Source: UBA1858 sp965262455 (lineage in GTDB: Bacteria; Pseudomonadota; Gammaproteobacteria; UBA4575). From it: a stretch of DNA of 64,000 nt. A program made the position numbers and the translations under genes. The DNA lies in the NCBI GenBank assembly GCA_965262455.1, contig CBDHFH010000008.1:1116001-1180000 (forward strand), given 5' to 3'. Under the pieces are notes generated by a model, which worked only from the letters and a program-made list of their open reading frames with translations, made no database searches and was not told the origin of the DNA. Below, piece by piece: positions 1-7,769 of this stretch (position 1 is its first letter; each line of letters begins with the position of its first letter).

Positions 1-497
1 CTTGGTGCTTTTGCGAAGGAATACGACCTTGCACCTTTGACACCGTCGACAGTAATCTCAGCGTATTGCCCAGCCATCATTTCGCGAGCAAAGCTAGCAT
101 CGCACTTAATAATTATTTCTTTTATGTCGTGAGTAAGATCATTAACTTGTGATATGACACCTTCAAGTTGCAATAATTGTGTGGCAGGGGCCTCTCCCAT
201 CTCCACTTCAACTTCGATATCACTTTTCAATAAAGACTGGCATGCGAGTACTGTGCCTGCTTTTAGCTGTTCGCCATCAAGTACATATGAGAAATCGGTT
301 AGCGCTTTGATCTTGCCTTTTTTTATGACGCATTTACAGGTGCCACAACTGCCTACACGACAGTCATGTGGCCACGCCAAACCAGCTTCTAATGCAGCTT
401 TTAATAAGTTCTCATTTGCTTTGACGGTCAGTGTCGCTTCACCACCATTTACGACCGCAGTGTATTCTGATTTTTTATTTCCAAATAATCCAAACAT
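1..497 (-). CDS. XylA/MmoC-type 2Fe-2S and flavin oxidoreductase, partial (C-terminus outside window)
   Basis: The first 165 residues are visible, starting at the ATG complementary to 495-497. Residues about 10-95 form a plant-type 2Fe-2S ferredoxin domain, with the cluster signature C46-x4-C51-x2-C54 and a fourth Cys in a LACQS context near residue 89. From about residue 100 a flavodoxin-reductase-like FAD domain begins and reaches its RSYSFA flavin-binding motif just before the window edge. An N-terminal ferredoxin fused to FAD/NAD domains is the layout of electron-transfer components such as XylA (xylene monooxygenase) and MmoC. The inferred role is to pass NAD(P)H electrons to the AlkB/XylM-like oxygenase encoded about 1.5 kb upstream on the same strand. 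A terminator separates it from the gene before it, so it may also have its own promoter. The missing part should carry the NAD domain. Confidence 0.85.
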   Translation of the reverse strand, partial: MFGLFGNKKSEYTAVVNGGEATLTVKANENLLKAALEAGLAWPHDCRVGSCGTCKCVIKKGKIKALTDFSYVLDGEQLKAGTVLACQSLLKSDIEVEVEMGEAPATQLLQLEGVISQVNDLTHDIKEIIIKCDASFAREMMAGQYAEITVDGVKGARSYSFAKAP

Positions 498-534
498 AAT
501 TTATCTATTTCGTATGCATTGTTGGCAAATACGC

Positions 535-568
535 AAAAAAAGCGCCCAGTGTTATCGCTGGACGCTTT
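535..568 (-). terminator. Rho-independent terminator after the GST-like gene
   Basis: On the minus strand a stem of AAAGCG/CGCTTT plus CCAG/CTGG (one mismatch, eight-base loop) is followed directly by a run of T. It begins about 20 bases after the GST-like stop codon and ends about 40 bases before the reductase start, so it should limit read-through from the oxygenase operon into the reductase. Confidence 0.8.
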
Positions 569-589
569 CATATATGAATACAACTAGAG

Positions 590-1243
590 TTAAACGTTAA
601 TTGAAATACCGTTCAACGTACCAGAACTCACATCCGCAGCTGATGGCAGTACAGTGAAAGGTATAATCTTCTCTTTACTCGTACTAGGATGTGATTTCAC
701 TTTATCGTACCACTTGGCGACACCAGGTCTGGAACTAATCAGTTCACCTGCACCGCCTATTTCAATCAGGTTACAACAGGCAGACCAATGAATATCAGCG
801 AGAGAGAAATCACCACAAATAAAGTCGCCACGTTTAGGAGGATTAAGTACTTGTTTCTCCAATCCGTCAAACAACGGGCCTAGGGCATCTTTATTGATTG
901 AGTCGCCTAAATTTGCCTGCACTTGCTCTGTCGCAATAATAGCCCACTGATACATAATGGCTCTGCTAACACCATTACGTGGTACCAGAGATGGGCCGAA
1001 CCCTTTGTCATCAAGGTATGACATCACTGCACCTGTGCCGTACACAATAAAATCAATATCGTGCAAGACTGGGCCAACACCAAATGGGGAGACAGCTCGA
1101 AAATCGCTGCTATCAACATCTGTAACGACTACAGTGTCGACATCTACTCCCTTTTCTGCAGCTGTCTGCAAACACTTTCCGGTGTTAGGACAACTTGGGT
1201 GTCCACGCAGAATCATTTTTGTTCTTAATTGGTCTCCGATCAT
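590..1243 (-). CDS. Glutathione S-transferase-like protein
   Basis: The 217 residues have a GST layout: an N-terminal thioredoxin-like half (about 10-90), with SCPN near the usual catalytic position and VGPVLHD in place of the cis-Pro VPVL motif, and a C-terminal helical half with the conserved FSLADIHWSACC segment. The start has a GGGGGAAA Shine-Dalgarno-like stretch. It is the fourth gene of the run monooxygenase, globin, ferredoxin, GST. GSTs in hydrocarbon-degradation operons often remove reactive epoxides or quinones, or act as isomerases or lyases. That role here is inferred from context only. It ends at a clear terminator. A stringent-starvation-protein-like or other non-catalytic GST-fold protein cannot be excluded. 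Confidence 0.8.
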   Translation of the reverse strand: MIGDQLRTKMILRGHPSCPNTGKCLQTAAEKGVDVDTVVVTDVDSSDFRAVSPFGVGPVLHDIDFIVYGTGAVMSYLDDKGFGPSLVPRNGVSRAIMYQWAIIATEQVQANLGDSINKDALGPLFDGLEKQVLNPPKRGDFICGDFSLADIHWSACCNLIEIGGAGELISSRPGVAKWYDKVKSHPSTSKEKIIPFTVLPSAADVSSGTLNGISINV

Positions 1244-1336
1244 ATTTTCCCCCTAACTCAATAACCTCTACTTGAATTAATAACCTTGTTTGTAAAGCGA
1301 GGTAATGATTAGCTCTATTTTAGTTAAGTCTTATGG

Positions 1337-1516
1337 TTAGTCTTCTACTTTGATTGCACCTGATGGGCATTGTGCAGCAGTGGCACGGATTTCTTCTTCA
1401 GGCGCACCTGATTCATCTATGACAAAGCTACCGTCAACAATTTTAAATACGTTAGGTGAACCTTCAACGCATTTACCCGCATGAATACAAGTGTTTTCAT
1501 CCCATGTTACTTTCAT
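1337..1516 (-). CDS. Small three-cysteine ferredoxin (P450/monooxygenase type)
   Basis: This is a 59-residue acidic protein preceded by a good ribosome site (AGAGGAG, 9 bases before ATG). Its only cysteines are C10, C16 and C50. C10-IHAG-K-C16 has Ala where a second cluster Cys would stand in ordinary bacterial ferredoxins, and C50 is followed by P (CPSGAIKVED at the C-terminus). The C-x5-C...CP pattern is that of the single-cluster ferredoxins, often [3Fe-4S], that serve cytochrome P450s and similar oxygenases, and of the 'divergent 4Fe-4S mono-cluster' family. It lies between the globin and GST genes. It could carry electrons from the XylA-like reductase to the membrane oxygenase, although that reductase has its own 2Fe-2S domain, so there may be a second redox route. 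The family assignment is firm and the partner is inferred. Confidence 0.88.
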   Translation of the reverse strand: MKVTWDENTCIHAGKCVEGSPNVFKIVDGSFVIDESGAPEEEIRATAAQCPSGAIKVED

Positions 1517-1571
1517 TTTATGACTCCTCTAAATACGTTTTAAGAATTTTTTTGATTAATGAAATTCTAAA

Positions 1572-1934
1572 TTAAACCCCGACAATCTCACCCTTCATTG
1601 AATATAAAATACATAACACTTCATCACGTTCTTTTGATCCAACGTTATTCTTGTCAAGCGCAGCAAGTACGTCATCACATACTGCAACAAATTCTTCATC
1701 GCTGATATTCATACCTGTGTGCGCAGTTAACATATCTTTACCGGTATATGTTTCTGGTCCGCCGATACCTGCACCAAAAAATTCTCGCACTAATCGCTTT
1801 ACATTCTCAGGATCACTTTGAGCATAACGTTGTTTAATTTTCGGATTGGAAGTATGGTTTTTCCAAATATCTTCTACAATTGCTGCAATCCCATCCGCAC
1901 TACCCAAGCGCACGTATAAGCTAGCTTCACTCAT
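1572..1934 (-). CDS. Group 1 truncated haemoglobin
   Basis: The 120 residues show the truncated-globin pattern: LYVRLG at the N-terminus, the GAGIGGPETYTGKDM segment before the F helix, and H72 in TAHTGMN as the proximal haem ligand. This matches group 1 (trHbN/GlbN) in length and motifs. The B10 position, normally Tyr in the FY pair and a distal-pocket ligand stabiliser, appears to be W24. Group 1 globins bind O2 and can dioxygenate NO. Here the gene starts about 100 bases after the AlkB/XylM-like oxygenase stop, in the same direction, so it is probably co-transcribed. It may supply or sense O2, or protect the diiron centre from NO. That link is inference. Confidence 0.9.
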   Translation of the reverse strand: MSEASLYVRLGSADGIAAIVEDIWKNHTSNPKIKQRYAQSDPENVKRLVREFFGAGIGGPETYTGKDMLTAHTGMNISDEEFVAVCDDVLAALDKNNVGSKERDEVLCILYSMKGEIVGV

Positions 1935-1983
1935 TTGATTTACTCCTCAATTTTATACTTGGTTTGATAACAGTATTTAGCAA

Positions 1984-2020
1984 ATTCAGCCCTACTATAT
2001 ACTACATAGCAGGGCCGAAT
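1984..2020 (-). other. Intercistronic hairpin between oxygenase and globin genes
   Basis: ATTCaGCCCT pairs with AGGGCcGAAT, with an inner CTAT/ATAG pairing. There is no T-run on the minus strand, so it is more likely an mRNA-stabilising or processing hairpin than a terminator. Confidence 0.45.
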
Positions 2021-2036
2021 AATAGATTACAGGAAA

Positions 2037-3179
2037 CTAAGCGTAGCCAGCGACCTGATTAATTTCTGCCGCGACCTTACGCTCGCCCTCTGACGCCATC
2101 TCGTCATCCCACTTGTCCATCTGCTCTTTCATGTACTTGTGCCATATCGGTGGCAATAAGGCCAACGCAAACAGCGTGAAATACCCGCGTCCACAGTTCG
2201 GAGATCCTACTTCATCCAACTCCCAAAAGTGGGTCTCACCACGGTCATGATGGTCGCCCTGACGGCCAATCTCTATGAAGAACCAGCTCGTAAACGCCGT
2301 GCTGTTGTCCCAGCTATGACGGTAATCAATCGGCTGGCCTTTCTCACGAATCAAGCCATAGTGCTCAAGGTAGTTCAATGCTTCCAACTCAAAGTTTGAA
2401 ATTAACCACACGATCGCCAAGCAGCCAATGCCGACCCAGCCACCTACAAACCAGAATAACAACACGGTTGGCAATGACATGAAGTAGCCGCGTATCCAGC
2501 GGTTCTGCCATGATAAAAACGGCACACCCAGTCGCTCTAAGCGCTGCTTCTCCATCATGAATAAGAATTTACTCTGACCAATGCCTGACAGTGGGTAATG
2601 CTTGAATAAGCTTCGACCCCGTGGAGATGTCGCAGGATCGTCCTGATGACCCAACTCTAGGTGATGGTTGTACACGTGTGCATAGCAAAAATGTGCTTTG
2701 CCAGATAACGCCATCATCCAGCGTGCAATCACAAAGCTAAAGCCTTTGGTGTGAGCCAACTCATGCCCGTAAATAATGCCGATGCCAGCAAAAATCCCGG
2801 TGGATATGGTTGCACCAATCAACTGAGAGCCAGTGATGCCGTCTTGAATGGTCATGCCCAATAACGTTGACTCCGCAATCGGGACGCCTGTCATGTATTG
2901 GAAAATGCGCCACGCCAAAGTGATTTGTAGCAATACAAAAATGCCGAGCATGCCGTACATGACGCCATTGTGTAAGGCCGGTATGCCATACAGCTCACCG
3001 TCTTCGTCAAAGCCCGCACCTGGGGTTTGCGCTTTCGTTAATGTGTCGATAATGATGCCAACGCCTAACAGTGCTAAGCCCGTCCATACCCATGGACCCC
3101 CGGCTAACACGCCAAACATCGCCGCCAATATCATCAGGGGCGCTAAAAAATAACGCACGTTGATTAAAAATTTCTTCAT
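2037..3179 (-). CDS. AlkB/XylM-family membrane diiron monooxygenase
   Basis: The 380-residue membrane protein carries the histidine boxes of integral-membrane hydroxylases: HELAH (139-143), H168-VYN-H172-H173, LEHYG (H273), and box III as RQGDHH (306-311). The spacing is close to AlkB. The segments HHLELGHQDDPATSPRGRSL and LLPPIW, and the C-terminal WDDEMASEGER stretch, look more like XylM (xylene/toluene side-chain hydroxylase). In box III, AlkB has RHSDHH. Here the first His is Gln (Q307), so one of nine usual metal ligands is missing or replaced. Known family members insert O2 into a terminal C-H bond of alkanes or alkylbenzenes at the inner membrane, with electrons from a ferredoxin system. 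The substrate cannot be told from sequence. Translation is supported by GGAGG seven bases before the ATG. It heads a run with globin, ferredoxin, GST and reductase genes. Confidence 0.88.
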   Translation of the reverse strand: MKKFLINVRYFLAPLMILAAMFGVLAGGPWVWTGLALLGVGIIIDTLTKAQTPGAGFDEDGELYGIPALHNGVMYGMLGIFVLLQITLAWRIFQYMTGVPIAESTLLGMTIQDGITGSQLIGATISTGIFAGIGIIYGHELAHTKGFSFVIARWMMALSGKAHFCYAHVYNHHLELGHQDDPATSPRGRSLFKHYPLSGIGQSKFLFMMEKQRLERLGVPFLSWQNRWIRGYFMSLPTVLLFWFVGGWVGIGCLAIVWLISNFELEALNYLEHYGLIREKGQPIDYRHSWDNSTAFTSWFFIEIGRQGDHHDRGETHFWELDEVGSPNCGRGYFTLFALALLPPIWHKYMKEQMDKWDDEMASEGERKVAAEINQVAGYA

Positions 3180-3206
3180 CGGTACCTCCAGTTACGTATT
3201 GTTCCC

Positions 3207-3226
3207 TGGCTCGCTAGCATGAGCCA
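3207..3226 (-). promoter_or_regulatory. Leader hairpin of the oxygenase gene
   Basis: TGGCTC and GAGCCA form a six-pair stem with an eight-base loop, 28-47 bases before the ATG. It is too short for a terminator and has no T-run. It may affect mRNA stability or initiation. Confidence 0.3.
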
Positions 3227-3293
3227 CTATTATTATATTTTTTAAAACATCACGGGCAGCGGTATACACTACTTCTGCCATTAGAATACTGTG

Positions 3294-3302
3294 ATTATAG
3301 CA
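3294..3302 (-). promoter_or_regulatory. Extended -10 promoter of the oxygenase operon
   Basis: On the minus strand the sequence TGCTATAAT is a perfect -10 hexamer with the TGn extension. The best -35 (TTGTGG) is poor and 19 bases away, typical of extended -10 promoters or of activator-dependent ones. It lies in the 194-base gap between msrB and the oxygenase gene and predicts a leader of about 105 bases. Confidence 0.55.
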
Positions 3303-3373
3303 TTCAAAGTTAGTAAAACCACAATCAATAATGTTGCAGGACTCGCTATTTTATAAGCTTTTTACAGGAAAAA

Positions 3374-3769
3374 TTACGAAGTTTTTGCCGAAAAATTGAG
3401 GGCCAGGGAATTAATACAATAACGTTTACCACTGGGTGGAGGACCGTCCTCAAATACGTGGCCAAGATGTGACCCACATTGATTACAACATACTTCGACA
3501 CGCACCATGCCGTGAGAACGATCTTCTATATAACGAATAGTATCATTCGAGCTCGGCTCCCAAAAACTGGGCCAGCCTGAACCAGAATCAAATTTAGTAC
3601 CGGAAAAGAATAAATCCGCACCGCAACACACACATTGATAAGTGCCGGCGCGTTTTTCGTCTAGATATTGACCAGAGAAAGGGGGTTCAGTCCCTTTCTT
3701 CCAGCAAACTGAGAATTGCTCAGGCGAGAGCTTGTCTTTCCACTGTTGTGCATCGTCCTCGCCTGACAT
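3374..3769 (-). CDS. msrB: Peptide-methionine (R)-S-oxide reductase
   Basis: The 131-residue MsrB reduces the R epimer of methionine sulfoxide in proteins, using thioredoxin. The two structural zinc CxxC pairs are visible (C46/C49 in CVCCGADLF and C95/C98 in CCNQCGSHLGH), as are GSGWPSF (63-69) and the catalytic Cys in RYCINSLAL (C118). The length is normal for a free MsrB, with no fused MsrA. It starts 7 bases after the pnp stop and is probably the last gene of the rpsO-pnp transcription unit. Confidence 0.96.
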   Translation of the reverse strand: MSGEDDAQQWKDKLSPEQFSVCWKKGTEPPFSGQYLDEKRAGTYQCVCCGADLFFSGTKFDSGSGWPSFWEPSSNDTIRYIEDRSHGMVRVEVCCNQCGSHLGHVFEDGPPPSGKRYCINSLALNFSAKTS

Positions 3770-3776
3770 GGTTGAA

Positions 3777-5855
3777 CTAGGCTTCCTCGACAGCCTTCAT
3801 ACTTAAGCGAATACGATTTTGCTTATCCACTTCTAATACTTTGACAGTCACAAGGTCGCCTTCAGACAGCTCATCTGACACATTTTCGACACGCTCATTA
3901 GAGATCTGTGAAATATGAACGAGCCCGTCACGGCCTGGCAGAATGGTAACAAACGCGCCAAAGTCCATAATTTTTGCCACCTTACCCTCGTATGTCGCGC
4001 CAACTTCAACTTCGGCAGTGATCAGCTCGATGCGCTTCTTCGCTTCCTCACCGGCCGCTTTATCGACGGAAGCAATTTTAATATTGCCTTCATCATCAAT
4101 ATCAACAGTGGCGCCGGTTTCTTCTGTAATGGATCGGATTACTGCACCACCTTTACCAATCACATCACGAATCTTGTCAGGATGTACTTTCATGGCTAAC
4201 AAACGTGGAGCAAACTCTGACATCTCAGCAGGATTCTCAATTACATCACCCATTTTAGTCAGGATGTGTAAGCGACCGTCTTTTGCTTGAGCCAGTGCTG
4301 TTTGCATGATTTCCTCGGTAATACCTTGGATTTTGATATCCATTTGCAAAGCAGTAACACCATCGCGCGTGCCCGCAACTTTAAAGTCCATGTCTCCAAG
4401 ATGATCTTCATCACCCAAGATATCTGTTAGCACTGCATAATTGCCGTCATCTTTGATTAGCCCCATGGCAATACCTGCGACAGGTGCTTTAATTGGCACC
4501 CCAGCATCGAGCAGTGACAGGCTAGTTCCGCAGACAGATGCCATTGAACTGGAACCATTTGACTCGGTAATTTCAGACACAACCCGGATAACATATGGAA
4601 ATTCTTCCTGGGTTGGCATAATGGCCTGAACACCACGTTTTGCCAGCTTACCGTGGCCAATTTCTCTACGTCCTGGTGATCCTGTGCGGCCCGCTTCACC
4701 GACTGAATATGGCGGGAAGTTATAATGCAACATAAATGGCTCTTTACGCTCACCCTCTATCGCATCAATAATTTGCGCATCGCGGCCTGTGCCTAGCGTA
4801 GTGACAACTAATGCCTGAGTTTCCCCACGGGTAAACAACGCTGATCCATGCGTTCTAGGTAATACGCGTGTACGCACAAAAATAGGTCTGACTGTTTTTG
4901 TATCACGACCATCTATACGTGGTTCGCCTGCCAAAATTTTACCGCGCACCAACTGCTTCTCTAAGCGGCCGAATTCTACCGCGACTTCAGCATCCGAGGG
5001 ACCTTCATCGCTACTGATCTCTTCAATGGCCTTGGCGCGTAATTCTCCAACGGCCTGCTGACGAGATAGTTTCTCAGAAATTTTGTAGGCATCGCTAAGC
5101 GGTTGCTGGTAGGCAGAGCTAATTTGCTCAGCAAGTGTTTCATTAACCTCAGCTGGTAGCCATTCCCAACGCGGTTTACCGATTTCAGCTGCAAGTTCGT
5201 TGACAGCTTTAATCACAGCTTGCATTTCCCTGTGGCCATACATGACAGCACCCAGCATGACTTCTTCTGAAAGTATGTTTGCTTCAGATTCAACCATTAA
5301 CACTGCGTTGTCAGTGCCTGCGACCACCAATTCAAGGTCGGATTGTTCAAGCTGACTGAATGTTGGATTAAGCACATAGTCTCCGTTGATGTATCCTACT
5401 TTTGCCGCACCGATGGGGCCGTCAAACGGAATGCCTGAAATTGCCAAGGCAGCAGAAGTACCAATCATGGCAGGTATATCCGAGTCAATTTCAGTATTCA
5501 TTGAGACTACTGTTGCAATCACTTGCACTTCATTTTTAAATCCTTTTGGAAATAAAGGACGTATGGGTCGATCAATTAAGCGTGAAATAAGTGTTTCTTT
5601 TTCTGACGGTCGACCTTCACGTTTAAAGAAGCCACCGGGAATTTTTCCTGCCGCATAAGTCTTCTCTTGATAGTTCACTGTCAAAGGAAAAAAGTCTTGC
5701 CCTTCTCTTGCTTCTCTAACACCAACAGCAGTGACTAGCACTGTTGTATCGCCCATATTAACCAACACGGCACCGTCTGCTTGGCGGGCGATTTCACTTG
5801 TTTCTATCGTGACTTCGTGCGCCCCATACTGAAATGATTTTTTTATACTTTTCAC
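3777..5855 (-). CDS. pnp: Polyribonucleotide nucleotidyltransferase (PNPase)
   Basis: The 692 residues contain two RNase PH cores (about 1-145 and 310-545) flanking an all-helical linker, then a KH domain with VIGKGGAVIRSITEETGA near residue 560, and a C-terminal S1 domain (VGATYEGKVAKIMDFGAFV). PNPase degrades RNA 3' to 5' phosphorolytically and forms the core of the degradosome. The start is a GTG (complement of 5853-5855), chosen because MKSIKKSFQYG is the usual N-terminus. It follows rpsO, as in most gammaproteobacteria, and its leader carries a long perfect hairpin (5906-5935) where RNase III/PNPase autoregulation would act. Confidence 0.97.
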   Translation of the reverse strand: MKSIKKSFQYGAHEVTIETSEIARQADGAVLVNMGDTTVLVTAVGVREAREGQDFFPLTVNYQEKTYAAGKIPGGFFKREGRPSEKETLISRLIDRPIRPLFPKGFKNEVQVIATVVSMNTEIDSDIPAMIGTSAALAISGIPFDGPIGAAKVGYINGDYVLNPTFSQLEQSDLELVVAGTDNAVLMVESEANILSEEVMLGAVMYGHREMQAVIKAVNELAAEIGKPRWEWLPAEVNETLAEQISSAYQQPLSDAYKISEKLSRQQAVGELRAKAIEEISSDEGPSDAEVAVEFGRLEKQLVRGKILAGEPRIDGRDTKTVRPIFVRTRVLPRTHGSALFTRGETQALVVTTLGTGRDAQIIDAIEGERKEPFMLHYNFPPYSVGEAGRTGSPGRREIGHGKLAKRGVQAIMPTQEEFPYVIRVVSEITESNGSSSMASVCGTSLSLLDAGVPIKAPVAGIAMGLIKDDGNYAVLTDILGDEDHLGDMDFKVAGTRDGVTALQMDIKIQGITEEIMQTALAQAKDGRLHILTKMGDVIENPAEMSEFAPRLLAMKVHPDKIRDVIGKGGAVIRSITEETGATVDIDDEGNIKIASVDKAAGEEAKKRIELITAEVEVGATYEGKVAKIMDFGAFVTILPGRDGLVHISQISNERVENVSDELSEGDLVTVKVLEVDKQNRIRLSMKAVEEA

Positions 5856-5905
5856 TCAAGTTTTCCTATGACAATTAAACATTTATTTTTCTAAACTAGA
5901 ATACG

Positions 5906-5935
5906 ACAACACGATGCTAGTTAGCATCGTGTTGT
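5906..5935 (-). promoter_or_regulatory. Perfect hairpin in the pnp leader (likely RNase III site)
   Basis: Two 14-base arms (ACAACACGATGCTA and its complement) are separated by GT, 51-80 bases upstream of pnp. No T-run follows on the minus strand, so it is not a simple terminator. In E. coli, pnp is autoregulated through RNase III cleavage of a leader stem at this location. The same function is inferred here from position and structure. Confidence 0.55.
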
Positions 5936-5959
5936 ACTGTATTTTTCCAATGATGTAGG

Positions 5960-5988
5960 CATGGCTACGCAAATATTGCTGAGCCATG
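5960..5988 (-). other. Hairpin just after rpsO
   Basis: CATGGCT (5960-5966) pairs with AGCCATG (5982-5988), seven bases beyond the rpsO stop on the minus strand. The stem is weak and is followed by no T-run nearer than about 20 bases. It may be a partial terminator or 3'-end stabiliser, leaving read-through into pnp. Confidence 0.35.
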
Positions 5989-5994
5989 TAATGA

Positions 5995-6264
5995 TTATCG
6001 ACGCAGACCTAATGATGAAATCAGCTCCTGATAACGTTGCTGATCCTTGCGCTTGATGTAATCAAGTAATTTTCGTCTCTGATTCACGAGCTTTAATAAC
6101 CCATGACGTGAATGATGGTCATGTTTATGCTGATTAAAATGGTCACTAAGGTACTTAATGCGAGCAGATAGAAGTGCCACCTGTACTTCGGGTGATCCTG
6201 TGTCATTGGCTGACTGTTGATACTGTTTTACGATGCTCGATTTATCTTCCGCTGTTAATGCCAT
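5995..6264 (-). CDS. rpsO: 30S ribosomal protein S15
   Basis: The full-length 89-residue protein shows the family signatures: GSPEVQVALLSARI, LSDHFNQHKHDHHSRHGLLKLVNQRRKLLDYI (read as positions 26-58), and the C-terminal GLRR. S15 binds 16S rRNA helices 20-22 early in 30S assembly and can repress its own translation through an mRNA pseudoknot. No such pseudoknot could be verified by eye. It sits between truB and pnp, the usual order. Confidence 0.97.
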   Translation of the reverse strand: MALTAEDKSSIVKQYQQSANDTGSPEVQVALLSARIKYLSDHFNQHKHDHHSRHGLLKLVNQRRKLLDYIKRKDQQRYQELISSLGLRR

Positions 6265-6381
6265 TATATAAACTTTCTGGGTGGTATTCTAAAGAGAGCG
6301 CGATTCTACCATGTGTCTGCGTGGGCACAATACTTTATAGATACAATTTACAGTTAAATTAGTTCGAATAGTCAAAACTGC

Positions 6382-7290
6382 CTAAATTTGACGGTTGAAC
6401 TGGATAAATCCTTGTGGATTCATCGTTCCAAGCCCACGGAAAACACCATTAGTATCGTAAATCCGTATATTTTTGCTGCTTATGTCAGCAGGGTATTTCA
6501 CACGCACACCTTGCTCCAATGCGGCCAGCAACCCATTCTTCATCTCATGGCGTGGATAGTCCAAAAATGCAGACTCAATGGGTAATAACATTCGCTGCAA
6601 AGATGCCCTTGAATCCTCTGCTTGTGCCTCAAGTTGTTGCATGGAATGCATCGGCACATCTTTACCAAAACACCCCACAGATAATCGTCTTAATGTGGTT
6701 ACATGTGCATGACAGCCAAGCTGCAGACCAATATCATCGACCAAGGTGCGAATATAGGTGCCCTTAGAGCAGGCAACCGTCATGCTGAAGTTCTCAGAAT
6801 CAAGCATATTGAGCTCGATTGAATCTATACATACTTGTCGTGGGTGTCGATCGACCTGCTTACCAGCTCGTGCAAGTTTATATAATGGAACACCATCTTT
6901 CTTAAGTGCCGAGTACATTGGTGGAATTTGTTCAATCTCACCAACAAAACCTTTAAGCGTGGATGCTAACTTACCTATATGCTGTTCAGTCACTTCACTG
7001 CTGGCAATAACTTCTCCCTCTTTATCCGCAGTATCTGTTTGTTGACCTAACTGAGCAACGACATAATACGATTTCCTGGCATCCATAATATGGTCGACAA
7101 TTTTTGTCGCACGACCAAAACAAAGCACCAGCACCCCGGTTGCAAGTGGATCAAGAGTGCCGGTGTGACCCACTTTTTTAGCATTGAACAAGCGCTTTAC
7201 ACGCTGCAGTGCATGATTAGAACTCAAGCCTAGTGGCTTATCGAGTACCAGCAAGCCATGTAAATCTCGACCAGTGTTTTTATTTGCCAA
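6382..7290 (-). CDS. truB: tRNA pseudouridine(55) synthase
   Basis: The 302 residues begin with HGLLVLDKPLGLSSN and contain GHTGTLDPLATGVL with the catalytic Asp at residue 47, followed by a PUA-like C-terminal region (FRGLGTMNPQGFIQFNR). TruB makes pseudouridine 55 in the T-loop of tRNAs and also acts as a tRNA folding chaperone. It lies between rbfA and rpsO in the conserved translation cluster. The 120-base gap to rbfA holds only a CTAATAAAA/TTTTATTAG repeat pair with a large loop. Confidence 0.97.
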   Translation of the reverse strand: MANKNTGRDLHGLLVLDKPLGLSSNHALQRVKRLFNAKKVGHTGTLDPLATGVLVLCFGRATKIVDHIMDARKSYYVVAQLGQQTDTADKEGEVIASSEVTEQHIGKLASTLKGFVGEIEQIPPMYSALKKDGVPLYKLARAGKQVDRHPRQVCIDSIELNMLDSENFSMTVACSKGTYIRTLVDDIGLQLGCHAHVTTLRRLSVGCFGKDVPMHSMQQLEAQAEDSRASLQRMLLPIESAFLDYPRHEMKNGLLAALEQGVRVKYPADISSKNIRIYDTNGVFRGLGTMNPQGFIQFNRQI

Positions 7291-7410
7291 AGGGATAGTA
7301 ATTTAACAGTGAAGAAAATTAAGCGCGCAAGAAACAGCTAATAAAATGATGAATAAACACTACAATAGGATTTGTTTTATTAGAAATTATCAAGATGATT
7401 CAAAACTAAC

Positions 7411-7767
7411 TTATAGCTTATCTGAACGTTCTTTGGATAACAGCTTATCAAGGCGTGAAGAACGCTCAAATGTTTCATCATAAAGAAAAGTTAAGTTTGG
7501 AATCACTCTCATGCGCATTTCTTTCCCTAGTGCTTTTCTAAGAAAAACTGCACAACTATTTAACCCCTGCTGCAATTCTTCAACTTCTTTATTTTGAGTG
7601 TATGGCGTAAAGTATACTTTAGCCGACGATAAGTCTTTGCTGACAACAACCTCAGATATAGAGAAATCTTTCACTCTAGGGTCATTTATTGTATCTCTTA
7701 TTAGCACAACTAACTCTCTGCGAATTTGCTCTGCAACACGTAATGCACGTGGGAAATCTTTAGGCAT
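7411..7767 (-). CDS. rbfA: Ribosome-binding factor A
   Basis: This is a 118-residue protein of the KH-like RbfA family: the VAEQIRRELVVLIRD and DPRVKDFSISEVVVSKDLSSAKVYF segments are typical, and the length is in the usual range. RbfA helps late 30S maturation at the 16S 5' end and is needed for cold adaptation in E. coli. It starts 2 bases after the infB stop and is clearly co-transcribed with it. Confidence 0.96.
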   Translation of the reverse strand: MPKDFPRALRVAEQIRRELVVLIRDTINDPRVKDFSISEVVVSKDLSSAKVYFTPYTQNKEVEELQQGLNSCAVFLRKALGKEMRMRVIPNLTFLYDETFERSSRLDKLLSKERSDKL

Positions 7768-7769
7768 GC

